This document shows, one piece after another, positions 33,305-43,007 of a DNA stretch of 64,000 nt. The DNA lies in the NCBI GenBank assembly GCA_902790215.1, contig CADAQX010000008.1, positions 1 through 64,000 of the forward strand, given 5' to 3'. The stretch's first letter is position 1. Each line of letters starts with the position of its first letter. The DNA comes from an uncultured Bacteroidota bacterium. Lineage in GTDB: Bacteria > Bacteroidota > Bacteroidia > Bacteroidales > P3. The translations under genes were made by a program, and so were the position numbers. The notes under the pieces were generated by a model. It had not been told where the DNA came from. It saw only the letters and a list, made by a program, of their open reading frames with translations, and made no database searches.

Positions 33305-33404
33305 AATTGAAAATTGAAAGTTGAGAAGATTGCTTAAAAGTTGAGAGTTGAGAATTATCCGGGTGCGGCATCAACTTTCAATTTTCAACTTTCAATTTTC
33401 AATT
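33305..33404 (+). repeat. TTGAAAG hairpin element, copy 2
   Basis: AAATTGAAAGTTGAG arms, the core GAATTATCCGGGTGCGGCA, then CAACTTTCAATTTTC arms. It continues into TCAAGCATTCAAGC repeats. Bases 33405-33692 otherwise hold A-rich tracts, the promoter at 33527 and a 150-nt leader that I do not recognise. Confidence 0.8.
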
Positions 33405-33526
33405 CGTCAAGCATTCAAGCAATAATTTTAATTTTCAACTTTCAACTTTTTTCTGTTTCGGATATTTGTGGATAATCAAAAAAAATACAAAAATGTAAAA
33501 AAAATACAAAATGTAAAAAAAATATG

Positions 33527-33534
33527 TATATTTG
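33527..33534 (+). promoter_or_regulatory. -7 element for the T9SS type-A gene
   Basis: TATATTTG after a long A-rich tract with ATACAAAA repeats, 158 bases before the start codon, so the transcript would carry a long leader. Confidence 0.75.
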
Positions 33535-33692
33535 CAGCGTGGTATAAATAGAAAATATATATTAAAATGTTATTATTTGTTTTGTTTTCAGTAGTTTGTA
33601 AATAATAGCCATCCGGTGACGCATAACAGGTTGCATTTGGAGTGCGGCAACGGGCGGAATGACAGTATTGTTGAAGACTAAAAAAAATAGAT

Positions 33693-35015
33693 ATGAAAAA
33701 GATTGTATTACTTGTGACGGCATTGACAGCGGGTTGGCTGTATGCACAGGTGCCGCACACGGCTCCGCTCGACACTATCAGGGACGGTGAACGGGAGATA
33801 ACATATTTTTATTACAATAATTGGGAGCGTATTTGTAAAGAGGGATATAAATACGAAGGTTATTCCAATTATACATCAACAAGGGCACTTCGGTTTCATA
33901 CAGATTCGTTACTGCGGGTATGTGGCATAGCTATATGTGCGACACCTTCGAATGACGATTTTTACATGCAATTGTTAAATTGTTATACAGGCAGTATCCT
34001 GCGGTTGCAGATTTTCGAGGCCGGCAACGGTTCGCCTGTCCTGTTGGCGGAGGCGACGGGCGACGTCAATACGGCAAGCCGCTGGATAGAAGTGTATGGC
34101 TATGAATCTGATCCAGGCATTTCAAATAATACCCCTCCAGGTCCGAAACACTATAGAGTCTATCCAGTTACTGAGGTGTACTTCGACTCAACGGTAACGG
34201 TGAATGACTCTTTCTATGTTGGCTGGAGTGTCAACCCTCCATCGGATCATCACCAATATGATGGTGCATTTATGAATATATTGAGTTGGACTGGGATATC
34301 CACCAATAATGATTGTATGCGTGTTCATGATCCAGCCTCTTATCAATTCCCTGAAGTCGTGTTTAATACAGTTACTGAGACATGGTCTTATTTTGTCACA
34401 TGTTTGCCATACTTACCGTTCATTTTTCCAATAATCGACTCGACAGGATGGTATTTGTATTGCGACACGATGGTGTGCCCCCGGATAAAGGACTTGAACG
34501 TGTCGACGAATTACGGGATGGCAGTATGCTCGTGGCTGGGCGACACGCTGGATGGTCATGGGGAGTGGCAGTTGTCGTATGGACCTGTGGGCACAGAACC
34601 CGGGGGTGGGCGAGTGATTACGACATACTCACAGAGCCATGTGCTGAGCGGTTTGGACGACACCATGGCATATGTGGCATATGTGCGAGGCAAATGTACC
34701 CGATGCGACAAGTGGGGGGAATGGAGTTACGGAGTGGAGTTCCGTTTGCGAGAACCCGAAGGGGTGCAGAGTCCTGAGGAAATGGGGGAAGGTGTGCGGG
34801 TGCAGCCCAACCCCACGAGCGGCAAGGCAGAGGTGACGGTATCCATTGGCATGCACCGGGTGACGGTGTTTGACGCGCAGGGTACGCAGGTGCTGACACA
34901 AAGGGTGTCAGGGACAGTGGCCGAGCTGGATCTTGGCGGCAATCCGTCGGGAGTATATCTGGTGGCGGTCTATACGCCAAAGGGCATAGTGTGCAAGAAA
35001 CTGGTGGTGGAATAG
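33693..35015 (+). CDS. Secreted protein with T9SS type-A sorting domain
   Basis: 440 residues. A signal peptide (MKKIVLLVTALTAGWLYAQ) is followed by a beta-rich region of unknown family containing the Asp-rich VTEVYFDSTVTVNDSFYVGW, and a fibronectin-III-like repeat (DLNVSTNYGMAVCSWLGDTL to YVAYVRGKCT). The Por-type sorting domain at the C-terminus reads VRVQPNPTSGKAEVTV, VTVFDAQGTQVLTQRV and GVYLVAVYTPKGIVCKKLVVE. Type-A cargo is usually anchored to A-LPS after secretion. No catalytic motif was seen. The first 300 residues are AT-richer than the last 140, which suggests a recent join of a foreign body to a native sorting domain. Confidence 0.88.
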   Translation: MKKIVLLVTALTAGWLYAQVPHTAPLDTIRDGEREITYFYYNNWERICKEGYKYEGYSNYTSTRALRFHTDSLLRVCGIAICATPSNDDFYMQLLNCYTGSILRLQIFEAGNGSPVLLAEATGDVNTASRWIEVYGYESDPGISNNTPPGPKHYRVYPVTEVYFDSTVTVNDSFYVGWSVNPPSDHHQYDGAFMNILSWTGISTNNDCMRVHDPASYQFPEVVFNTVTETWSYFVTCLPYLPFIFPIIDSTGWYLYCDTMVCPRIKDLNVSTNYGMAVCSWLGDTLDGHGEWQLSYGPVGTEPGGGRVITTYSQSHVLSGLDDTMAYVAYVRGKCTRCDKWGEWSYGVEFRLREPEGVQSPEEMGEGVRVQPNPTSGKAEVTVSIGMHRVTVFDAQGTQVLTQRVSGTVAELDLGGNPSGVYLVAVYTPKGIVCKKLVVE

Positions 35016-35055
35016 AACGAGGTGAAAGCAAGTTAGAGTTGGGAAGATTGCTTTA

Positions 35056-35164
35056 AAGTTGAAAGTTGAGAGTTGAGAGTTGAGAGTTGAAAGTTGAGAG
35101 TTGAAAGTTGAGAATTATCCGGGTGCGGCAGCAACTTTCAATTTTCAACTTTCAATTTTCAATT
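35056..35164 (+). repeat. TTGAAAG hairpin element, copy 3
   Basis: Eight or so TTGAGAG/TTGAAAG heptamers lead to the same core as copy 2 (GAATTATCCGGGTGCGGCA), then CAACTTTCAATTTTC arms and AATTCGTCAAGCATTC. Core and right arm are almost identical to 33350-33420. Confidence 0.85.
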
Positions 35165-35219
35165 CGTCAAGCATTCCACAAATCACAACAAAAATTCATC
35201 AACAATCGAAAAAAAAATG

Positions 35220-35227
35220 TATATTTG
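35220..35227 (+). promoter_or_regulatory. -7 element for leuS
   Basis: TATATTTG, preceded by an A-run, 180 bases before the leuS start codon. A structured leader follows. Confidence 0.75.
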
Positions 35228-35231
35228 CAGA

Positions 35232-35296
35232 ATATAACATTTTGCGGAAAGTTTTGCAAGATGTTATATCACAGCGGAAAAACTCTAATAGTAGAG
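35232..35296 (+). promoter_or_regulatory. Hairpins at the 5' end of the leuS leader
   Basis: ATATAACATTTTGC (35232-35245) pairs with GCAAGATGTTATAT (35256-35269) with only one G-U position, around a 10-nt loop. A second stem CTCTA-N4-TAGAG is at 35283-35296. The first stem would begin almost at the transcription start. It could protect the mRNA end or regulate leuS. It is not a T-box of the type known from Firmicutes. Confidence 0.6.
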
Positions 35297-35320
35297 ACTC
35301 CGTGCATATATAAAAAGAGG

Positions 35321-35400
35321 AATGTTTGAATGTGTGAACGTGGGAATGTGGGAGTAAGAAAAAACTAACACATTAACACATTAGCACATTAACACATTAA
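35321..35400. repeat. 8-bp microsatellite in the leuS leader
   Basis: GAATGTGTGAACGTGGGAAT-type units are followed by ACATTAAC-type units, seven bases before the leuS ATG. The two halves are loosely complementary and could pair, bringing the start codon near a stem. Confidence 0.65.
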
Positions 35401-35407
35401 AAAAACT

Positions 35408-38251
35408 ATGGATTATAACTTCAACGAAATCGAGTCGAAGTGGCAGAGGTATTGGCGCGACAACCATACCTACCGCTGCTCCAATGTGTCCGACAAACCG
35501 CATTTCTATGTCCTCGACATGTTCCCGTACCCTTCGGGTGCCGGTCTGCATGTGGGGCACCCGCTGGGGTACATTGCCAGCGACATCTTCGCCCGCTACA
35601 AGCGGCTGCGGGGTTTCAACGTGCTTCACCCCATGGGCTATGATGCCTACGGCCTCCCTGCCGAGCAGTATGCCATTCAGACCGGCCAGCATCCTGCCAT
35701 CACCACTGAGCAGAACATTGCCCGCTATCGCGAGCAGCTGGACAAGATTGGCTTCAGCTTCGACTGGGAGCGCGAAGTGCGCACCTGCGACCCCAAGTAT
35801 TACAAATGGACTCAGTGGACTTTCATACAGCTCTTTTCCCATTACTACGACACCGAGCTGGACAAGGCCATGCCTATCAGTCATCTCGTCGAGAAACTGG
35901 AGAGGGGGGAAGAGACCACCGGCGACAAACCGTGGAGCGAGATGACTGAAGAAGAGCGTCAGGATTACCTGATGGGCTTCCGTCTTGCCTATCTGGCTGA
36001 CATCCCCGTCAACTGGTGCCCCGGTCTGGGCACCGTCCTTGCCAACGACGAAGTGGTCAACGGAGTGAGCGTGCGTGGCGGTTATCCCGTGGAGCGCAAG
36101 CTGATGCGCCAGTGGAGCCTCCGCATCACGGCCTACGCCCAGCGTTTGGTCGATGGACTGGAGCAGGTGGACTGGACCGACAGCCTCAAGGAGATTCAGC
36201 GCAACTGGATAGGCCGCAGCGAAGGTGCCGCAGTGTGGTTTCCGCTCGACATCAAGGCCAATGCCGATGTGTTGCCCGGTGCCCAGGCCTACATCACGCA
36301 GGGCATGCCGCAGCCTGTACCCAGCTTTGAGATTTTCACCACCCGTCCCGACACGATCTATGGCGTGACGTTCATGGTGCTCTGCCCGGAGCATGAGATG
36401 ATTGAGCATATCACTACCCCCGAACAGCGCGCCGAGGTGCAGGAATATGTCAATTGGGCCAAGAACCGCTCCGAGCGCGAGCGCCAGGCCGAGGTGAAGA
36501 AGGTGAGCGGTGTCTTCACGGGCGCCTTTGCCGTCAATCCCCTCACGGAGGAGCGCATCCCGATATGGGTGAGCGACTATGTGCTGGCAGGCTACGGCAC
36601 AGGTGCCATCATGGCTGTGCCCGCCCACGACAGCCGCGACTTTGCCTTCGCACGCCATTTCCACCTGCCTATCCGCCAGGTGGTGGCACTCGACCCGCAC
36701 AACCTCACCGACCCCGAGACCTGGGAGGAGAGCATGGACGCCAAGACGGGCTACAGTGTCAACAGCGGTTTCATCAGCGGCATGAAGGTGAAGGATGCCA
36801 TGAAGGCCGTTATCGACAAGATTGAGGAGATGGGCATCGGCCACCGCACGGTGAACTACCGTCTGCGCGACGCCATCTTCAGCCGCCAGCGCTATTGGGG
36901 CGAACCCTTCCCCGTATATTATAAGAACAACCGTCCCTTCGTCATCCCCGAGGAGTGTCTGCCGCTCTGTCTGCCCGAAATCAAGGACTTCAAACCCACC
37001 TCCACCGGAGAACCCCCGTTAGGTCACGCCACCTGTTGGGCTTGGGACGAACAGAACCGCCAAGTGGTGGATAACAGCAGAATCGACAATGTGACGGTGT
37101 TCCCGCTCGAACTCAGCACCATGCCGGGCTTTGCCGGCTCCAGCGGCTACTACCTCCGCTATATGGACCCCCGCAATGACGAGGCCTATTTCAGCCGCGA
37201 GGCTGCCGAATATTGGCAGAACGTTGACCTCTACGTGGGCGGTGCCGAGCATGCCACCGGCCACCTCATCTACGCCCGTTTTTGGAACAAGTTCCTCTTC
37301 GACATCGGTCTCAGCGTCAAGCAGGAGCCCTTCCAAAAACTGGTCAACCAGGGCATGATTCAGGGTCGCTCCAATTTCGTGTTCCGCAGCAAGACCGACA
37401 ATAACCTCTTCATCTCAAAGAATATCCCTGGACGCGAGGAAAACACCGACCCTGTCCATGTTGATATCAGCATTGTTGACGACGACGTGCTGAATATTGA
37501 GAAATTCCGTGCCTGGATGCCGGAGTATGCCAACGCCCGTTTCGAGCTGGAGGATGGCAAGTACATCTGCGGCTGGGAAATCGAGAAGATGTCGAAGTCG
37601 AAATACAACGTCCACAATCCCGACGACCTCGTGGCACGCTACGGCGCCGACACCCTGCGCCTCTACGAGATGTTCCTCGGCCCCGTGGAACAGTCCAAGC
37701 CTTGGGACACCAAAGGCATCGAAGGGGTCTTCCGTTTCCTAAAAAAATACTGGAAACTCTTTGAAAACCGTACCGACACCCCTGCCGGCAAGGCCGAACT
37801 CAAGATATTGCACCAGACCATCAAGAAGATAACCGACGACATTGAGCGTTTCTCCTTCAACACGGCTGTCAGTACCTTCATGATTTGCGTCAACGACCTG
37901 ACTGACCTAAAGACTGTCTCGACCGACACCCTCGAGAAACTCTCCGTCCTCTTGGCTCCCTTTGCCCCCCATATCGCCGAGGAGGTTTATCATCAGCTGG
38001 GACACGACACCAGCGTGTGCACGGCCCAGTGGCCGGTCTGCGACGAGCAGATGCTGGTGGAGGACAGCTTCACCTATCCCGTCTCTTTCAACGGCAAGAT
38101 GCGTTTCACCCTCGACCTGCCCGTCGGCATCAGCCAGCAGGATGCCATCGCAGCCGTCAAGGCTGACGGCCGCTCGCAGAAATGGCTGGAGGACAAAGAA
38201 CCCAAACGCATCGTCTTTGTGCCGAACAAGATTATCAATATCGTTGTATAA
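35408..38251 (+). CDS. leuS: Leucyl-tRNA synthetase
   Basis: Class I synthetase that charges tRNA-Leu. 947 residues, long because of Bacteroidota insertions in the editing region. The HIGH box is in [15 protein letters not shown] (about residues 39-53). The CP1 editing domain includes [16 protein letters not shown] and [16 protein letters not shown], with the editing Asp. The KMSKS loop is [15 protein letters not shown] (about residue 726). The C-terminal anticodon-binding domain ends [14 protein letters not shown]. It heads a probable operon with nusB 23 bases downstream. Confidence 0.97.
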   Translation: MDYNFNEIESKWQRYWRDNHTYRCSNVSDKPHFYVLDMFPYPSGAGLHVGHPLGYIASDIFARYKRLRGFNVLHPMGYDAYGLPAEQYAIQTGQHPAITTEQNIARYREQLDKIGFSFDWEREVRTCDPKYYKWTQWTFIQLFSHYYDTELDKAMPISHLVEKLERGEETTGDKPWSEMTEEERQDYLMGFRLAYLADIPVNWCPGLGTVLANDEVVNGVSVRGGYPVERKLMRQWSLRITAYAQRLVDGLEQVDWTDSLKEIQRNWIGRSEGAAVWFPLDIKANADVLPGAQAYITQGMPQPVPSFEIFTTRPDTIYGVTFMVLCPEHEMIEHITTPEQRAEVQEYVNWAKNRSERERQAEVKKVSGVFTGAFAVNPLTEERIPIWVSDYVLAGYGTGAIMAVPAHDSRDFAFARHFHLPIRQVVALDPHNLTDPETWEESMDAKTGYSVNSGFISGMKVKDAMKAVIDKIEEMGIGHRTVNYRLRDAIFSRQRYWGEPFPVYYKNNRPFVIPEECLPLCLPEIKDFKPTSTGEPPLGHATCWAWDEQNRQVVDNSRIDNVTVFPLELSTMPGFAGSSGYYLRYMDPRNDEAYFSREAAEYWQNVDLYVGGAEHATGHLIYARFWNKFLFDIGLSVKQEPFQKLVNQGMIQGRSNFVFRSKTDNNLFISKNIPGREENTDPVHVDISIVDDDVLNIEKFRAWMPEYANARFELEDGKYICGWEIEKMSKSKYNVHNPDDLVARYGADTLRLYEMFLGPVEQSKPWDTKGIEGVFRFLKKYWKLFENRTDTPAGKAELKILHQTIKKITDDIERFSFNTAVSTFMICVNDLTDLKTVSTDTLEKLSVLLAPFAPHIAEEVYHQLGHDTSVCTAQWPVCDEQMLVEDSFTYPVSFNGKMRFTLDLPVGISQQDAIAAVKADGRSQKWLEDKEPKRIVFVPNKIINIVV

Positions 38252-38274
38252 CCCTATAGAATCTTCTATATACT

Positions 38275-39258
38275 ATGTTAAGCCGTCATTTTCTCCGCTC
38301 CAAGGTGTTGCAGACCGTCTATGCAGTCCATGCCGACCCGGTCGAACTGTCTGTTGCCGAAAAGAATTACAAGCACAACATATATCGCCTCAACGACCTG
38401 GGCACAAAGCAGGTCTCTGCCCTTGTCCACTTCGCCGAGGTGGCAGGTGTCATGATCGACGAAGCCCAGCACAAGTACCTGCCCACCGAAGCCGAGCGCA
38501 ACCCCAACCGCCGTCTGCCCAATAACGTCTTCCTGAACAAGCTGGCCGAGAACTACGACTTCCGCCATCACTGCAAGGAGTCCAATGCCACCTGGGGCGG
38601 CGTGGAGTACGACGAGATGTTCCGCCAGGCATACGTGGCCTTTACCAAACTGCCCGACTATGCCGAATATCTGGCCTCCAAGGAATCCTTTGCCGAAGAC
38701 CACCAGTTTGCGCTCAAGCTCTTCAAGTTCCTTATGAACCACGAACCCCTGCGCGACAACCTCTTCTCGCAGAGTCTGCTCTGGGAGGACGACTTCGACC
38801 AGATTGCCCAGTACAACTTCATGATGCTGAAGGCGCTGAACGAGAACCTCGACGAGTCCACCTTCATCCCCGTCATGCACGACGACCGCGTGGAGAAAGA
38901 CGTGGAGGCCTTCGAGTTCTCGCGCCTGTTGCTCCTCAACACGCTGCGCCACACCGAAGAGGTGGAGGCCATGATACGCGGCCACCTCAAGGGCTGGGAG
39001 TATGAGCGCGTGGCCAGCATGGACGTGCTGCTCCTCAACATGGCAGTGGCCGAACTCACCGAGTTCCCCTCCATCCCCGAGCGCGTCACCGTCGATGAGT
39101 ATATCGAGCTCTCCAAGGAGTTCAGCACCGAGCGCAGCAAACTCTTCATCAACGGCATCCTCGACAAGTTCATCATCGAGCTCCGCTCTGCCGGACGCAT
39201 CAACAAAAGCGGTCGCGGACTCTACGACCCATCGTTCAACCCTCAAGAAGAAGACTGA
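38275..39258 (+). CDS. nusB: Transcription antitermination protein NusB, Bacteroidota long form
   Basis: NusB binds boxA RNA with NusE to support rRNA antitermination. Classical NusB is about 140 residues; this one is 327, with an N-terminal extension (MLSRHFLRSKVLQTVYAVHA and on) typical of Bacteroidota. The NusB fold is in the C-terminal half (DVEAFEFSRLLLLNTLRH, WEYERVASMDVLLLNMAVAEL, IPERVTVDEYIELSKEFSTERSKLFINGILD). It is followed one base after its stop by the DUF1573 gene, so translation is probably coupled. Confidence 0.93.
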   Translation: MLSRHFLRSKVLQTVYAVHADPVELSVAEKNYKHNIYRLNDLGTKQVSALVHFAEVAGVMIDEAQHKYLPTEAERNPNRRLPNNVFLNKLAENYDFRHHCKESNATWGGVEYDEMFRQAYVAFTKLPDYAEYLASKESFAEDHQFALKLFKFLMNHEPLRDNLFSQSLLWEDDFDQIAQYNFMMLKALNENLDESTFIPVMHDDRVEKDVEAFEFSRLLLLNTLRHTEEVEAMIRGHLKGWEYERVASMDVLLLNMAVAELTEFPSIPERVTVDEYIELSKEFSTERSKLFINGILDKFIIELRSAGRINKSGRGLYDPSFNPQEED

Positions 39259-39259
39259 T

Positions 39260-39712
39260 ATGCGATTAATTAAATACCTGCCCCTGCTGGCCGTGCTGAT
39301 GCTTGCCGCCTGTGGCGGCGGCACCGATACAGGCTCCGACTTCGATGTGGACCTCATCAACAACCCTAACACAGCCGACGGCTACGACCAGTCGGCACGC
39401 ATGCCCGCCATCGCGTTCGACAAAGAAATGCACGACTTCGGGCGCATCACCCAGGGCGAGAGCATCTCCTACAGCTTCCACTTCCGCAACACCGGCAATG
39501 CCGACCTCGTCATCAGCGGCTGCTCGGCCACCTGTGGCTGCACCGTCGCCGACTATCCCCGTGGCCGCATCGCCCCCGGCAAGGAAGGCTATGTCACCGT
39601 GTCCTTCAACTCTCAGGGCAAAGTGGGGATGCAGTATCAGGAAGTGACCGTCAACACCAATGCCCAGCCAGGCCGCAACATCCTCAAGATAACGGCCCAG
39701 GTGGGGTACTAA
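39260..39712 (+). CDS. DUF1573 lipoprotein
   Basis: 150 residues. The start at 39260 gives a lipoprotein signal (MRLIKYLPLLAVLMLAAC, lipobox LAAC). The mature part is a single DUF1573 domain, an immunoglobulin-like fold: FDKEMHDFGRITQGESISYSFHFRNTG, then the conserved ISGCSATCGCTVADYP with paired cysteines, and VTVNTNAQPGRNILKI. Function is unknown. In many Bacteroidales it sits between nusB and yajC, as here. Confidence 0.9.
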   Translation: MRLIKYLPLLAVLMLAACGGGTDTGSDFDVDLINNPNTADGYDQSARMPAIAFDKEMHDFGRITQGESISYSFHFRNTGNADLVISGCSATCGCTVADYPRGRIAPGKEGYVTVSFNSQGKVGMQYQEVTVNTNAQPGRNILKITAQVGY

Positions 39713-39860
39713 CTGTTAGTTGTCAATGAATTAATACGTGTAAAGAGAGAATGTTTTGAGGGCGTGAATCCCCACACTATTCCCCTCAACCCCAAAAACT
39801 TTAAAATCCTAAAACCCCGAACAGTTTATTTTTTAATCATTAATTTTTAATATCCCAAAC

Positions 39861-40175
39861 ATGAACACACTTTTCCTTCTCCTTCAAGCCCAGGGCGGCA
39901 ATGGCGGCGGCAGCATGCTGATATGGCTCATCCTCATCTTCGTGGTGATGTGGCTCCTCATGATTCGTCCACAACAGAAACAGGCCAAGAAAGAACGCGA
40001 GTTCCGCGACTCACTGAAAAAAGGCGACCGTGTCAGCTTCAGCGGCGGCATCTACGGCAAAGTCCACGAGATAGCCGACCACACCATCGACGTTGAAATC
40101 TCCAACGGCGTTGTCGTCACCGTCGAGAAATCCATGGTGCAGCCCGTCCCCGAGCAACCCGCACAGAAAAAATAA
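39861..40175 (+). CDS. yajC: Preprotein translocase subunit YajC
   Basis: Small inner-membrane partner of SecDF. 104 residues with one membrane span (SMLIWLILIFVVMWLLMI, about residues 17-34), the conserved RPQQKQAKKEREF at the membrane face, and GDRVSFSGGIYGKVHEI. The 148 bases before it carry A/T-rich spacer with TTTAAAATCCTAAAACC units. Confidence 0.93.
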   Translation: MNTLFLLLQAQGGNGGGSMLIWLILIFVVMWLLMIRPQQKQAKKEREFRDSLKKGDRVSFSGGIYGKVHEIADHTIDVEISNGVVVTVEKSMVQPVPEQPAQKK

Positions 40176-40183
40176 AGGAATGT

Positions 40184-40286
40184 GTTAACGTGTTAATGTG
40201 TGAATGAGTAAATCGACCTGCGATTGAACAAATTGACACATTAACGCATTAACGCATTAACACATTAACGCATTTACACATTAACG
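40184..40286. repeat. 8-bp microsatellite spacer
   Basis: GTGTTAACGTGTTAATG units turn into CATTAACGCATTAACAC units around a short middle, ending at the ybbR-like start codon. The inverted halves could form a long imperfect stem. Confidence 0.75.
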
Positions 40287-40287
40287 C

Positions 40288-41208
40288 ATGTTCCGTCGTC
40301 GGTCGTTCTGGATTATCCTTGCCCTCACAGCCATAGTGTGGCTGATGGCCGTTATGTCCGAGCATAACGACTACCCCGTCAATGTGCGGGTGAAATGGGC
40401 AGGCATCGATACGGCGCGCTATGTGGTCACCTTTGCCGACACCCTTCTGCCGGTGACCATCAACTCCAACTGCTTCCTGGCCATGTCGCGCTACAATGCT
40501 GTGCGCCGCAAACCCTATGTCCTCACCATTTCGGGCGACACAGTGGTGAAGGTGAACAGCGCGCTCCTCGACGACCTGGTCAAGCAGCTCGACTTCGACG
40601 GCACCCATGGCATCACCTCCACGGCCGAGAGCCTGCGCATCACCCTCACCGAGCGGGGCAGAAAAGGCTTCGTGCCGCAGCTGCGGCATGTCAACTTCTA
40701 CTTCGTCAACCAGCGGGGACTGGCCGGAACACCCGTCGTGGAACCCGACACCGTGTGGCTCTACGGCGACCCCGCCTCGCTCGACAATATCAAGGAAATC
40801 TCAACCCTCGACTATGCTATCGAGGGCATCCGCGACAGCGGCTGGTATGTACTGCCGCTCGACCCGGTATGGCGGCAGTACCCCGACGTGCGCTCCTCGC
40901 ACGACAGCGTGCGGGTCTTCCTCCCTGTCGACCGCTATGTGGAGAAGACCTTCAACGTCAATGTAATCCCCCATTGCGACGACAGCCGCTACACCCTCCG
41001 CCTCATCCCCGCACGGGTGAGTGTCACCCTCTGGGTGCCGGTCAAAGACTACGATTTCCTCTCGGCCGACCAGATAGAGGCCGTGGCCAACTACGACCCC
41101 GCGCTGCCCTCTCAGGAGCTGCCCGTCCTCGTCACCCGCTTCCCCAACAACGCCCGAGTCAAGCAGGTGTCGCCCGCCTCGCTGCAATACGTCATTCTGC
41201 ATAACTAA
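40288..41208 (+). CDS. YbbR-like (CdaR-type) membrane-anchored protein
   Basis: 306 residues: a single N-terminal membrane span (SFWIILALTAIVWLMAVMSE) and an extracytoplasmic region of YbbR-like beta domains (PVNVRVKWAGIDTARYV, VVEPDTVWLYGDPASLDNI, YVEKTFNVNVIP). In Firmicutes CdaR modulates a diadenylate cyclase. Bacteroidota homologues are found between yajC and coaE, as here, with no proven role. No cyclase gene is in the window. Confidence 0.8.
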   Translation: MFRRRSFWIILALTAIVWLMAVMSEHNDYPVNVRVKWAGIDTARYVVTFADTLLPVTINSNCFLAMSRYNAVRRKPYVLTISGDTVVKVNSALLDDLVKQLDFDGTHGITSTAESLRITLTERGRKGFVPQLRHVNFYFVNQRGLAGTPVVEPDTVWLYGDPASLDNIKEISTLDYAIEGIRDSGWYVLPLDPVWRQYPDVRSSHDSVRVFLPVDRYVEKTFNVNVIPHCDDSRYTLRLIPARVSVTLWVPVKDYDFLSADQIEAVANYDPALPSQELPVLVTRFPNNARVKQVSPASLQYVILHN

Positions 41209-41225
41209 AAAACAAACGGCAGAAA

Positions 41226-41933
41226 ATGAAGAATAAGGAATGCAGTACATTGAATGAGGAGAATCATGCCGATACAGTCGATAATTCTCAAAATAAACTG
41301 TCAGCCGGACACCGGCCTCATTTTTCAACCTCGTTGCTTGTAGCCCTCACCGGCGGTATAGGATGTGGCAAGACTACCGTCCTCAACGAGTTCGCCAGGT
41401 TGGGCATCCCTTGTTTTGTGGCCGACGAGGTGGCGGGAGCCTATTATTCCGACCCTGCGTTCCTGTCGCAGATACGCGACCTTTTGGGCAACCGGGTCTT
41501 CCGTCCCGACGGCACCGTCGACAAAAAGGCCATCGCCTCCATCGTCTTCGCCGACCCCGCCATGCTGCAGCGCCTCAACGCCCTGGTCCACCCGCGCGTG
41601 TGGGACGACTTCGTCCACTTTGCATCGCAGCATACAGATGCACCCTACATCCTGTTCGAGAGCGCGATAGTCTATGAATATGGCTTCGACCGCCTGGTGG
41701 ACAAAGTTATTTGCGTCTATCTCGAGAAAGAGGAACGGCTGCGCCGTCTGGAGCTGCGCGACCACGCCACCCGCTCCCAGCTCGAGGCCCGCATGGCCAA
41801 CCAGCTCAGCGCCGAAGAGAAGATGATGCGCGCCGACTACGTTGTCCTCAACTACGAAGGCAACCCCCGCACTCGCCAAGTGCAGCACATCCACAACCTT
41901 CTTCTTGCCGGGCACCGCCAACCCGAGGCATAG
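41226..41933 (+). CDS. coaE: Dephospho-CoA kinase
   Basis: Final step of coenzyme A synthesis. 235 residues with P-loop VALTGGIGCGKTTVL (about residues 40-54), the CoA-binding stretch NRVFRPDGTVDKKAIASIVF and the lid region ELRDHATRSQLEARM. The first 36 residues (MKNKECSTLNEENHA and on) are an extension not seen in most CoaE proteins. An in-frame TTG at about 41333, next to LLVALTGG, is an alternative start giving the standard length. It ends the run from leuS. Confidence 0.93.
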   Translation: MKNKECSTLNEENHADTVDNSQNKLSAGHRPHFSTSLLVALTGGIGCGKTTVLNEFARLGIPCFVADEVAGAYYSDPAFLSQIRDLLGNRVFRPDGTVDKKAIASIVFADPAMLQRLNALVHPRVWDDFVHFASQHTDAPYILFESAIVYEYGFDRLVDKVICVYLEKEERLRRLELRDHATRSQLEARMANQLSAEEKMMRADYVVLNYEGNPRTRQVQHIHNLLLAGHRQPEA

Positions 41934-41973
41934 ATAATCCCAGACCCCCAATCACCCATCGCAGCGTCGTAGT

Positions 41974-42085
41974 AGCGTCGTCATTTATTCGATCGTTATT
42001 CGATCGTTTTCCCTTCTTTTTCCCTTTCCAGAAGGGAAAACGATGGGAAAAGGATATGTCACAAAGTGCATAAAGAACGGCAACA
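41974..42085 (+). repeat. Dispersed element, copy C (short)
   Basis: GCGTCGTCATTTATTCG, the tandem TTATTCGATCG, the TTTTCCC/GGGAAAA hairpin and ATAAAGAACGGCAACAC match copies A and D. The middle has diverged and the last half of the element is absent. It begins 41 bases after coaE. TTTTCAA heptamers follow to 42205. Confidence 0.75.
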
Positions 42086-42316
42086 CAACGCCTTAATTAT
42101 TGCTTGAATGCTTGATTGAGTAAACAGTGAAAAGTGAAAAATGGAAAATGGCTTGCGCACCATTTGTCAAAATATTTCAATTTTCAATTTTCAATTTTCA
42201 ATTTCATACAATTAAGCAATCGGTCAATCAAGGAATCTTCCGTCCCTTATTGGTATTTTTACGAAAGACGAGGCGAGGTTAAGGTAAAATAACGAACCGG
42301 ACAAAAACAAAACGAG

Positions 42317-42324
42317 TACTTTTG
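42317..42324 (+). promoter_or_regulatory. -7 element with no gene downstream
   Basis: TACTTTTG in a good context (A-rich upstream, GCATAG after), but no open frame with family resemblance follows. See the region 42325-42600. Confidence 0.55.
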
Positions 42325-42600
42325 CATAGTTTTTCCGTGAAATCGCTGGCAAAGGTGTGAAGAAAGCCTCCAGAGGATGCCCCCGACACCGAAGCGGAGA
42401 CATCTACAGCGAGACTGACTAATGGTGGGTTCTATTAATTGCTTGCAATTATAGTCTTAAATTCTTATTAGATTCAAAGTGTGAAATTTACAAATTCTCT
42501 AATCCTCAAATTCTTGATAAATAGAAGCCCCCATAAGTAATTATTCCTTAACATGAGTTGCTTATTTGGAACTGATTTCAAACAACTTGATAATTGTAAA
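42325..42600 (+). ncRNA. Possible small RNA or dead leader, unidentified
   Basis: The 100 bases after the promoter are GC-richer than what follows and contain short complementary runs (GCCTCCAGAGG, AGCGGAGACATC, CAGCGAGACTG). The stretch then becomes AT-rich and ends at a strong hairpin with a T-run (42601-42635). Promoter, structured segment and terminator are the parts of an sRNA gene. It does not match RNase P, tmRNA or SRP RNA as I know them. Confidence 0.3.
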
Positions 42601-42636
42601 GAGGGTGTCCTTAACTTTTGGGACACTCTCTTTTTA
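42601..42636 (+). terminator. Rho-independent terminator
   Basis: GAGGGTGTCC pairs with GGGACACTCTC (one G-U pair) around TTAACTTTT, followed by TTTTT. The arm sequence GGGTGTCC also resembles ends of some insertion sequences, but no transposase or partner end is near. Confidence 0.7.
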
Positions 42637-43007
42637 CTTTTTTCAGGTCTGTTTATGACATTTCAGCATTTCTCCCGACCTCTTGTCCACATCCCTGTAT
42701 CGCCGTAGTCCGCTACGACTTAACTTCGTTGACGTTGCTGTGGCTCGGTAAAGTAAGCAAGCTTCCTCTGCTCTCGCTTTACGCAACGTTCGCCAGCGAT
42801 GCTGCCAATCTGCTCGAAACAAATACTAATCTGTCATAAACCCTAATGACCGATTTGGGTTAATGTCCCCTTATTTTATTCGGGTTAAACACAAACTGCC
42901 AGAATATAACGAATTGATTTCTCGAATATATGTAAGCAGGTATGTGTTTTTGATGTGAATATCGGTAACTATCCGAAAGTTGAGGATTGTGATACACTCT
43001 TTCTTTG

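Noticed and set aside
42601-42630. End of an insertion sequence
   Set aside because: The arms resemble some IS ends, but both lie within 30 bp and form a hairpin with a T-run, and no transposase is near. A terminator explains it.
42618-42839. A 73-codon open frame in the ATPase island
   Set aside because: No start context, no family resemblance, and it begins inside the terminator hairpin.
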